Shown piece after piece: positions 56,981-64,000 of a DNA stretch of 64,000 nt. The DNA comes from Shewanella basaltis (lineage in GTDB: Bacteria; Pseudomonadota; Gammaproteobacteria; Enterobacterales; Shewanellaceae). Numbering within the stretch: position 1 is the stretch's first letter; each line of letters opens with the position of its first letter. Position numbers and translations under genes: made by a program. The stretch is from positions 1 to 64,000 of the forward strand of contig NZ_JAKILA010000001.1 in NCBI RefSeq assembly GCF_023283885.1, given 5' to 3'. The notes beneath the pieces are model-generated. The model worked only from the letters and a program-made list of their open reading frames with translations, was not told the origin of the DNA and made no database searches.

Positions 56981-57012
56981 ACAACAAACCCGCATAAATG
57001 CGGGTTTGTTGT
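56981..57012. terminator. Strong terminator downstream of ygiQ
   Basis: Perfect 15-bp arms ACAACAAACCCGCAT / ATGCGGGTTTGTTGT with an AA loop, 24 bases after the ygiQ stop (minus strand). Short T-runs on both sides. Confidence 0.8.
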
Positions 57013-57035
57013 TTATCGCAAAAGCAAAAACGTCA

Positions 57036-59339
57036 CTATTTTGTGTATTTAGACTTGGTAGCCCAACCATTTTTTGCAGGTCGTTTAGCCCCAGTTGTTT
57101 TGGCTGGCTGCCCCGTGTTTTTGGCCGCTGCTTTTGGCTTTTGCCCGGTAGACTTGGCGCTGGATTTATCCGCTTTTGACCCACCTTTACGGTCTTCAAA
57201 CTGGTCGGCAGAAAAACGGGTCATGGCTTTTTGGCCACCTTGGTCTTTCGCTTTAGCGCTAGGCTTTTGGCCCCACTTCACTTTGTTTTGCTCATTACGG
57301 GTTTCGGGCGGCACCAAATGATTGGGGCCATTGCCAATTAAGTGCGCTTTGCCCATGGCCACTAGCGCTTCACGGATCATCGGCCAACCAGCCGGATCGT
57401 GATAGCGTAATAAAAACTTATGCAGTTTACGTTGGCGACCTTTCTTAGGCACGAAAACTTGCTCGCTATCGTGCTTAACGTTTTTCAACGAATTAAGCTC
57501 GGTATGATAAATGGTCGTTGCATTAGCCATGGGTGATGGATAAAAGTTTTGTACTTGATCAAGCTTAAACTTTTGCCCTTTTAGCCATAAGGCAAGGTTT
57601 ATCATGTCTTCATCGGTCGTTCCGGGGTGTGCCGATATAAAGTACGGAATTAAAAACTGCTCTTTACCGGCTTCTTTTGAAAACTTATCAAACAATTCTT
57701 TAAACTTATCGTAAGTCCCCATGCCCGGCTTCATCATTTTACTGAGCGGGCCTTCTTCGGTGTGCTCTGGCGCAATTTTTAGGTAACCGCCCACATGATG
57801 CTTAGCCAACTCTTTGATGTAATCTGGATCTTCAATCGCTAAGTCGTAACGCACGCCCGAGGCAATCAATACCTTTTTAATCCCGGGAACATCACGAGCA
57901 GCGCGGTATAAGTCAATGGTGTGTTTATGATCTGTGCCTAAATGACCGCAGATAGATGGGTACACACAAGACAAACGGCGACAGGTTTTTTCGGCCTTTT
58001 CGCTGGTGCAGCCTAAACGGTACATGTTAGCAGTTGGGCCACCTAAGTCAGAAATCACCCCGGTAAAACCAGGCACTTTTTCTTGAATGTCTTTAATTTC
58101 TTTAATGATCGACTCTTGCGAACGACTTTGAATAATGCGCCCTTCATGCTCGGTAATCGAACAGAATGAACAACCACCAAAACAACCACGCATAATGTTG
58201 ATTGAGGTTTTGATCATGTCATAAGCAGGGATTTTCTCTTTGCCATAGACAGGGTGCGGCACACGCTGATACGGCAAGTCAAATACCGCGTCCATTTCGT
58301 CAGTATTTAATGGCCAAGCCGGTGGATTTACCCATACGCCTCGGTTGGCATCGTGTGGCTGAAATAACGCCCGCGCACATCCTGGATTTTGCTCCTGGTG
58401 CAAAATACGCGATGCATGGGCATATAAATATTTGTCTTCGCTCACTTTGTCAAAAGCAGGCAACAGCACATAGGTTTTTTCCCATGGCTTCGGACGAGGT
58501 GGCTGCACGCTGATAGGTTTAGGTGCGTCGTTATCAAAAATTTTGTTGTCTGTTGGCCCAGATAAATTGCTGCAACCGACATCATCGGCGCCATAAGGGT
58601 TAGGCAAGGGTTCAATTTTGTGTAGCTGATCGATTTCACGAGAGTCCATGCCTCGCCAACCTGGCATTGGATCTTTACGCATAACCGCGGTGCCACGTAC
58701 ATCGTCGATGTCGTTAATGGCTTCGCCAGCAGCGATACGACGAGCCACTTCCATTAGCGGGCGCTCGGCATTACCGTAAATTAAGATGTCGGCTTTTGCA
58801 TCAAAAATCACACTGCGCCTTACTTTATCTGACCAGTAATCATAATGGGCAATACGGCGTAAGCTGGCTTCAATCCCGCCAATAACCACTGGTACATCTT
58901 TAAAGGCTTCTTTACAACGCTGGGTGTACACAGTCACTGCACGGTCTGGGCGTTTACCACCAATATCTCCCGCGGTATAGGCGTCGTCATGACGCAATTT
59001 ACGATCGGCTGTATAGCGGTTGATCATCGAATCCATGTTGCCTGCGGTCACCCCAAAAAACAGGTTTGGGCGCCCTAGTTGCATAAACGCGTCTTTACTT
59101 GACCAGTCTGGCTGCGAAATTATCCCAACTCGGTAGCCCTGAGCTTCAAGCATGCGCCCTATCACCGCCATACCAAAACTTGGGTGGTCTACATACGCAT
59201 CGCCTGTCACAATGATAATGTCGCAACTATCCCAGCCTAAAATATCCATCTCTTTGCGAGACATGGGTAAAAAAGGTGCCGTTCCGAAGCTATGCGCCCA
59301 AAACTTGGGATAATTAAATAACGTTGACTCAACTTGCAT
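57036..59339 (-). CDS. ygiQ: YgiQ family radical SAM protein
   Basis: A 767-residue protein with the N-terminal YgiQ domain ([44 protein letters not shown]), a radical SAM core with the cluster motif CFGGCSFC near the middle, and a C-terminal basic, low-complexity tail rich in Lys, Ala and Gly (~670-767). It is strongly similar over its length to E. coli YgiQ. The reaction catalysed is not known. The basic tail suggests RNA or nucleoprotein binding (inference). Confidence 0.92.
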   Translation of the reverse strand: MQVESTLFNYPKFWAHSFGTAPFLPMSRKEMDILGWDSCDIIIVTGDAYVDHPSFGMAVIGRMLEAQGYRVGIISQPDWSSKDAFMQLGRPNLFFGVTAGNMDSMINRYTADRKLRHDDAYTAGDIGGKRPDRAVTVYTQRCKEAFKDVPVVIGGIEASLRRIAHYDYWSDKVRRSVIFDAKADILIYGNAERPLMEVARRIAAGEAINDIDDVRGTAVMRKDPMPGWRGMDSREIDQLHKIEPLPNPYGADDVGCSNLSGPTDNKIFDNDAPKPISVQPPRPKPWEKTYVLLPAFDKVSEDKYLYAHASRILHQEQNPGCARALFQPHDANRGVWVNPPAWPLNTDEMDAVFDLPYQRVPHPVYGKEKIPAYDMIKTSINIMRGCFGGCSFCSITEHEGRIIQSRSQESIIKEIKDIQEKVPGFTGVISDLGGPTANMYRLGCTSEKAEKTCRRLSCVYPSICGHLGTDHKHTIDLYRAARDVPGIKKVLIASGVRYDLAIEDPDYIKELAKHHVGGYLKIAPEHTEEGPLSKMMKPGMGTYDKFKELFDKFSKEAGKEQFLIPYFISAHPGTTDEDMINLALWLKGQKFKLDQVQNFYPSPMANATTIYHTELNSLKNVKHDSEQVFVPKKGRQRKLHKFLLRYHDPAGWPMIREALVAMGKAHLIGNGPNHLVPPETRNEQNKVKWGQKPSAKAKDQGGQKAMTRFSADQFEDRKGGSKADKSSAKSTGQKPKAAAKNTGQPAKTTGAKRPAKNGWATKSKYTK

Positions 59340-59541
59340 GCAAATGACCTACATATAATGGGGAAAATCAGTCTAACTGATCCGGTGATAACATCAGCCA
59401 ATGGCTTAATTTAACGGACGCGGAGTATAGCAGTACAGAGGCATTAAGTGTGACTAAAAAAGCAGCAAAAGTGAAATATTTTTATTGTTAAATAACCCTA
59501 AAACTAGTGGTGATATATTGATACCACCACTGCCGTAGCCG

Positions 59542-59937
59542 CTACAAACCGAGAAAAAAGCCAATATTAGCGACAGCTAACACTAAAAGCACAATCCAGG
59601 TAGCCAGCACTCCCCAAAAGCGACCAAAGTGTGTACCACCTTGCCCCTGGGTTAGCCCTATAGCATGTAATAAACGTGCCACAATCCAAACAGTACCTAA
59701 ACAGTGGATTAGGTAAGCTGGCATACCATTCAATTCTGCTAGTGCTAACAAAATGAGTACTATGGGCGCATTTTCAATTAAGTTGCCATGGGCTCTAATA
59801 GCAATAGACAGCCCTTGGTGTCCACCATCACCGATACCTATCTTATTGGCACGGCGAAATTTAACCACTTTATAGGATAATGCTAAAACCAATAACGCTG
59901 TTAACCCTGCATATAAACCCGTTACCATCAATGTCAT
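59542..59937 (-). CDS. MAPEG-family membrane protein (YecN-like)
   Basis: A 131-residue protein with four predicted membrane helices and the MAPEG signature RAHGNLIENAPIVLILLALAELNG. The family includes glutathione S-transferase-like and leukotriene synthase enzymes in eukaryotes; bacterial members of this size resemble E. coli YecN. An AAAGGA ribosome site lies before the start. A hairpin AGTGGTG / CACCACT at ~59504-59531 follows the stop and may be its terminator. Confidence 0.87.
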   Translation of the reverse strand: MTLMVTGLYAGLTALLVLALSYKVVKFRRANKIGIGDGGHQGLSIAIRAHGNLIENAPIVLILLALAELNGMPAYLIHCLGTVWIVARLLHAIGLTQGQGGTHFGRFWGVLATWIVLLVLAVANIGFFLGL

Positions 59938-60072
59938 GTGTAATTCCTTTAGTCGACTATATTATTATTTTGACATCAGCATTTAATATGACAATGCTAT
60001 AAACACATTTTGAATCAGTTTGGCTATAAACACACGCCCTAATCGGTTAATATTCGCGCCCAAATAAACTTT

Positions 60073-61311
60073 ATGAGTGACTATCGCCCAGTGGATAATC
60101 AGGATTTTTTAGAAAAACGTAGATTTATCATAAAACTAGGTAAAGCCCTACATAAATTCGGCACGCCTGCGTATCGCTTAGAATCTCACTTACAAACGGT
60201 ATGCAGCACCTTAGGTATTGAAGGCTATTTTTTAATATCGCCCACGTCCATGACCTTTGTGCTGCAACACGACACCGAACAAGAATATAACCACGTAGCA
60301 CGTGTTAAACCTGGCGATCTGGATTTAGGGTCATTGGCTCGTACATTCGAGCTGGTTGAAGAGCTCAGTTCAGGCCAGCGCACATTACAAGAAGCCCTCG
60401 AACGTTTAGAAGACATTGCCAATAAACCCAACCCTTATGGCCATAAGCTCACCTTACTCGCTTTTGGCTCAAGTGCTGGGGCGTTTGCCATGTTAATGGG
60501 CACTGGTTGGCATGATGTTTTTTGGTCCGCTATGTTGGGCTTGCTGGTTTACAGCTTAGTGTTTTGGGCAGAACGCTCTAAACGAATTGCCGAAATGCTC
60601 GAACCGATGGCGGCGGTAATGTGCGCGATTTTAGCCACAGCGATTGCCCAATTTGACCCCAGTATTAATTTACCGGTCACGATTTTATCTGGGGTGATTA
60701 TTTTTGTGCCTGGCCTTGCACTCACACTGGGCCTAGCAGAGCTTGCTGCACGTGATTTAATCTCTGGTACCGCACGCATTATGGATGCGGTTATGCAGTT
60801 GTTTAAATTGTATTTTGGTGCGGTACTGGGCATGACCATAGGTAAAGCCATTTTTGGCGAGGTTACCTATATTGACCCTGTTCCACTGCCTCGTTGGGCG
60901 ATTTGGTCTGCAGTGCCATTGCTGTCGATGTCGTTAGTGATTATCTTTAAAGCGCGCCTTAAAGACTCACCTTGGGGTGTGTTTGCTGGGATTGTGGCTT
61001 TCTTTTCTGCCATGTTAGGTGGGATATATTTAGGCGAATCGATTGGCATTTTTGTTGGTGCATTGGCGGTAGGTATTTATTCTAATCTGTACGCCCGCTG
61101 GATGAAGGCGCCCGTGTCGATTGCCTTACTGCAAGGCATTGTTATTTTAGTCCCCGGTAGTAAAACCTACATAGGCTTAAATACTCTTATTTCAGGCGAA
61201 ACCATGCTGAATCAGGCACATTTAGGCCCACAAATTTTCCTGATTTTTATGTCACTCATTGCGGGGTTAATTTTTGCAAACGTTGTCGTCCCTCCACGAA
61301 AATCGTTATAA
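60073..61311 (+). CDS. Threonine/serine exporter (ThrE family)
   Basis: A 412-residue inner-membrane protein. The cytoplasmic N-terminal ~130 residues (FIIKLGKALHKFGTPAYRLESHL) lead into about ten helices. It combines in one chain the ThrE N-terminal and C-terminal halves (FVPGLALTLGLAELAARDLISGTAR and LLQGIVILVPGSKTYIGLN), which occur as two proteins in some bacteria. Exports threonine and serine in characterised relatives. A terminator follows 30 bases after the stop. Confidence 0.9.
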   Translation: MSDYRPVDNQDFLEKRRFIIKLGKALHKFGTPAYRLESHLQTVCSTLGIEGYFLISPTSMTFVLQHDTEQEYNHVARVKPGDLDLGSLARTFELVEELSSGQRTLQEALERLEDIANKPNPYGHKLTLLAFGSSAGAFAMLMGTGWHDVFWSAMLGLLVYSLVFWAERSKRIAEMLEPMAAVMCAILATAIAQFDPSINLPVTILSGVIIFVPGLALTLGLAELAARDLISGTARIMDAVMQLFKLYFGAVLGMTIGKAIFGEVTYIDPVPLPRWAIWSAVPLLSMSLVIIFKARLKDSPWGVFAGIVAFFSAMLGGIYLGESIGIFVGALAVGIYSNLYARWMKAPVSIALLQGIVILVPGSKTYIGLNTLISGETMLNQAHLGPQIFLIFMSLIAGLIFANVVVPPRKSL

Positions 61312-61340
61312 GGCAACAAAGCCTCCATAGGGCAACACCC

Positions 61341-61366
61341 AAGGCTGCATTGATTGCAGCCTTTTT
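61341..61366 (+). terminator. Terminator of the ThrE-type gene
   Basis: Stem AAGGCTGCA / TGCAGCCTT with a short loop and T-run, 30 bases after the stop. Confidence 0.85.
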
Positions 61367-61403
61367 GTTTTCTGTGGCAATAAAATCGCTGTTCATTAGG
61401 TAA

Positions 61404-61867
61404 TACCATTACGCATTAATAAGTGACCACTGTGAATGCGTCCAGCGGTTTTTGATTAAGGCGTCGCTATGTAACCTCAGCTCTGGATAACAAACGCCTT
61501 TCAAGCAGTCCTTTGCCTTCCTCACTGCGTTGAATTAACTTGCAATAGGCTAGCTATTGACGCGTTAATTCGCCTTGTTAGCAAAACAAATCACAAGCTT
61601 GACAGTGGATTTTAGTCAATCTATTGATTTATATCGTTATCAATACATCTCTTATCCAGAGTTGAGGTTATGTAGTAATGGTTGTTCCCTTTCAAATAGC
61701 GAGAACGTAAAGCAAAAGCGGCTGGGGCATTCCTTTGTGGCGAGTTTTAAAAGGGCTTACACTGCGTTGCATGACTTCGAAAGAGAATCACTATTCATTC
61801 AGTCATTCGCCTTGTTTAAGCCCTTTTAAATTCTCGCAAAGAGATTACTTACTAACGCGCAATGGTA
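61404..61867. mobile_element. Family 1 element copy B, interrupted by a family 2 element
   Basis: The ends are TACCATTACGCATTAATAAG on the left and, complemented at the right end, TACCATTGCGCGTTAGTAAG. They are flanked by TAA (61401-61403 and 61868-61870). The interior matches copy A at 11662-11924 in the opposite orientation. It is 464 bp as it stands; subtracting the inserted 195-bp element and its 6-bp duplication leaves exactly 263 bp, the length of copy A. Confidence 0.88.
61474..61668. mobile_element. 195-bp MITE-like element, family 2, copy B (nested)
   Basis: Ends ACCTCAGCTCTGGATAA and, complemented, ACCTCAACTCTGGATAA (16 of 17). Flanked by TATGTA at 61468-61473 and 61669-61674, a 6-bp target duplication. 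The family 1 copy at 11.7 kb reads straight through this point with a single TATGTA. Most of the interior aligns with the copy at 47816-48009 (GGCTAGCTATTGACGCGT, TTCGCCTTGTTAGCA). Confidence 0.92.
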
Positions 61868-62004
61868 TAATCACTTGACTATTTAGCCATTCAGGTGTGT
61901 TATGAACAAACGTGGTAACGCAATACCTTCATATTAGAAACATCGTGTTTACATTAAAAGTAATCAAAAATAAAAAATAACAAAAACAACAATTAGGACG
62001 ATTT

Positions 62005-63651
62005 ATGCCAAGATTGATACTGGCAGCCAGTGTTTTCGTCACCTTGCTTTTTCATACTTTTGCCAATGCTAATGACGACGCGGTAGCTAAAAAAACTGAA
62101 TCGCTAACCGTCAACAAACATGACGTCGACAAGGTCGCAAATATTGTCATTGTTAGCCACCCTATTTTTGATGAATCAGCACCAGATGCCATTTTTTTAC
62201 ATCGCTGGGCTAACTACTTACACATCAACACCAAAGAGTCGACCATTCTTAATAGCTTGAGTTTTGAAGTGGGCGACGCCATCACTGAAAAAGATCTTCA
62301 CGAAGCTCAACGTCTTTTGCGTTATGAACCTTATATTCGCGATGCCAAAATCAATATTGCCCGCAAAGACCCATTAGCTGAAGACAACATTGAAGATGTC
62401 GTACTTGTTGAAACCTGGGACAACTGGTCATTATTACCCACGGTGAGTTTAAGTAAAAATGGTGGAGACACTAAATATTCATTTGGCATGAAAGAAGACA
62501 ACTTACTGGGGCTGGGTGTAAAAACGCAACTCAAGTACCAATCTAGTGCCGACCGTACCGGTTATAAATTTGCGTTTGATGCACCAGTAAGATGGGTAAA
62601 ACATGGTCATGTCGCCGTTGATTTTTACGACAACAGTGACGGCCAAGCCTCTGCGTTGGCGTTTCATAAACCCTTTTACGCCCTGGATACCAAAGACATG
62701 TATGGTGTTGCTTGGTCAACCGACACTCGCATTGATACCATTAGGCAAAATGGTAAAGACATTTACGAATTTGAACATATTATCGACTATGCCAATATTG
62801 GGATGGGTTGGCTAATAGATAAGCAAAATGATTATCTGCAACGCCTCAGCCTTGGTATCACACAAGAACAACATCTGTTTAATAATATTGATATTTACCC
62901 AGACTCACCCTTGCCTTTTGAACGCGATTTTATCTATCCCTGGATAAGTTATGAGTATTTACAAGACCAATACACAGTGCTTAATAACATCCACTTAATC
63001 AATAATAACGAAGACTTTAACTTAGGTTGGCGCCATGTGGTCACCCTTGGATTAGAAACCAATGATGTTGCCGATAACGCGGCATTGGGTTACCACTTAA
63101 ATGTATTGACCACACGCGGCTGGCAACAAAAAAATCAATTGCTGCTCATGAGTTTAACTGGCAAAACTGACATACAAACAGGGCAACAAGACTTTTATAA
63201 TGTGAGCCTTTCTGCAGAATATTTCCATCAAATAAACCCTAAATGGACAGCCTACTCTAAGGCTAAAGTTGCCACATCGCACAATAACTACCTCGACCAA
63301 ACTTTTGCTTTAGGTGATGAAACAGGCGTAAGAGGCTACCCTAACGATTACCAACATGGTGATAATCAATGGTTACTCACCGGCGAAATTCGTTACTATC
63401 CTAATATCAATTTATATCAATTAGCTGAATTAGGCTGGGCACTGTTTGCAGACATTGGCCAAGCAAGTGGTGGCCCAGATGAATCAAATGAAGTTAGCGG
63501 TCCTATTGGCAGTATCGGCATTGGTGCAAGGTTGTACTCATCTAAATCAAGTTATGGCAACGTTGCTCACATCGACATAGCCATGCCAATGACATCGGGA
63601 AATGACATTAATGCCTGGGAGTTTCGGTTCCAGGTGAAAGATCATTTTTAA
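62005..63651 (+). CDS. BamA/TamA-like outer-membrane barrel protein
   Basis: A 548-residue protein. A signal peptide (MPRLILAASVFVTLLFHTFANA) precedes a POTRA-like domain (NSLSFEVGDAITEKDLHEAQRLLRYEPYIRDAKINI) and a C-terminal surface-antigen-type beta barrel (~190-548) with FALGDETGVRGYPNDYQHGDNQWLLTGEIRYY, the conserved VRGY motif of Omp85 barrels. It ends in Phe (KDHF), as assembled outer-membrane proteins do. It has only one clear POTRA, so it is not BamA itself. The substrate or client is unknown. An AGGACG site precedes the start. Confidence 0.83.
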   Translation: MPRLILAASVFVTLLFHTFANANDDAVAKKTESLTVNKHDVDKVANIVIVSHPIFDESAPDAIFLHRWANYLHINTKESTILNSLSFEVGDAITEKDLHEAQRLLRYEPYIRDAKINIARKDPLAEDNIEDVVLVETWDNWSLLPTVSLSKNGGDTKYSFGMKEDNLLGLGVKTQLKYQSSADRTGYKFAFDAPVRWVKHGHVAVDFYDNSDGQASALAFHKPFYALDTKDMYGVAWSTDTRIDTIRQNGKDIYEFEHIIDYANIGMGWLIDKQNDYLQRLSLGITQEQHLFNNIDIYPDSPLPFERDFIYPWISYEYLQDQYTVLNNIHLINNNEDFNLGWRHVVTLGLETNDVADNAALGYHLNVLTTRGWQQKNQLLLMSLTGKTDIQTGQQDFYNVSLSAEYFHQINPKWTAYSKAKVATSHNNYLDQTFALGDETGVRGYPNDYQHGDNQWLLTGEIRYYPNINLYQLAELGWALFADIGQASGGPDESNEVSGPIGSIGIGARLYSSKSSYGNVAHIDIAMPMTSGNDINAWEFRFQVKDHF

Positions 63652-63769
63652 TGTTATAAGCAACATAAAGATCAAGCCAACCACACACTTTGCTCTTTAT
63701 CACATCCGTTAAATTGCAATCTGTTTTGTAAAGATTTGATTGTATTTGTAAATAAGATGCAAATACAAA

Positions 63770-63784
63770 TGATAACCAATATCA
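63770..63784. promoter_or_regulatory. Fur box before the TonB receptor at the window end
   Basis: TGATAACCAATATCA matches the 7-1-7 Fur core TGATAATnATTATCA with two mismatches, 36 bases before the receptor start. AT-rich promoter-like sequence precedes it. Confidence 0.65.
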
Positions 63785-63820
63785 TCTAGTCGGATTTTTT
63801 ACACTAATGGATTATAAGTG

Positions 63821-64000
63821 ATGTTTAAACTGACCCAGGTTTCAACCGCTACACGTTACGCGCTGTGTTTACTTGCTTTACCCACCTCTGTTGCCGCAAA
63901 CGAGATACAACCCGTCACATCGATGGAAAGAATGATAGTCACAGGTAGCCGTTTGGCCGAACGAATAGATGAGGTTCCCTCGTCAGTAACATTAATCGAT
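63821..64000 (+). CDS. TonB-dependent receptor, N-terminal fragment
   Basis: The first 60 codons of a gene that continues past the window. A signal peptide (MFKLTQVSTATRYALCLLALPTSVAANE) leads to a TonB-box/plug start SMERMIVTGSRLAERIDEVPSSVTLID, typical of siderophore or vitamin receptors (TGSR...P.SV). A Fur box lies just upstream, suggesting an iron-repressed siderophore receptor. Confidence 0.82.
   Translation, partial: MFKLTQVSTATRYALCLLALPTSVAANEIQPVTSMERMIVTGSRLAERIDEVPSSVTLID

Noticed and set aside
61575..61829. 84-codon open frame in the 61.6-kb repeat
   Set aside because: It crosses from one mobile element into another; the frame is an accident of the repeat sequence.

Overview
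The window looks like a chromosomal segment of a Shewanella species (gammaproteobacterium, fairly AT-rich). The evidence is an adhesin operon ordered as in the Shewanella bpf biofilm locus, a branched-chain amino acid locus ordered ilvY / ilvC / ilvLGMDA, many gammaproteobacterial housekeeping genes (rep, ubiK, zapB, dsbA, srkA, selO, ygiQ, yifB), and several families of small inverted-repeat elements scattered between genes. Everything is read by eye; no database search was run.

Layout. 1-11.5 kb: the 3' end of a giant RTX adhesin followed by its type I secretion system (ABC protein, HlyD adaptor, TolC-like AggA), an OmpA-like lipoprotein, a LapG-type periplasmic protease and a LapD-type c-di-GMP receptor. 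Together these secrete a surface adhesin and keep or release it according to c-di-GMP. 11.6-12.3 kb: nested mobile repeats. 12.3-13.0 kb: a minus-strand tRNA cluster (Arg, His, two Pro) with three decayed tRNA-Pro-like copies between them. 13.2-18.4 kb: a GAF-GGDEF-EAL protein, rep and ubiK. 18.4-28.3 kb: a class V aminotransferase, then ilvGMDA with leader peptide and attenuator, ilvC and divergent ilvY. 28.4-38.3 kb: paeA/ytfL, yifB, two tandem acyltransferases and a very large propeller-PAS-GGDEF-EAL sensor. 38.3-47 kb: ilvE, a RidA-like protein, zapB, a candidate small RNA, dsbA-srkA, selO, several small proteins and ygbA. 47-53.6 kb: a SYLF lipid-binding protein, then a Fur-box-controlled operon (TonB receptor, PepSY membrane protein, DUF2271 and DUF4198 proteins) with a divergent AraC regulator. 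54-56 kb: an accessory patch with two consecutive integron gene cassettes with attC sites and a frameshifted remnant, but no integrase. 56.3-64 kb: an exported protein, ygiQ, a MAPEG protein, a ThrE-type exporter, a second nested repeat, a BamA/TamA-like barrel protein and the start of another Fur-box TonB receptor.

The most notable items are: (1) the orphan integron cassettes at 54.0-55.1 kb; (2) two families of non-autonomous inverted-repeat elements, one inserted into the other at 61.4-61.9 kb with a clean 6-bp target duplication and an exact length reconstruction of 263 bp; (3) two such elements inserted exactly at stop codons (47.8 kb and 38.6 kb); (4) a compact intergenic small RNA candidate at 41.15 kb with promoter, dyad and strong terminator; (5) the decayed tRNA-Pro-like repeats.
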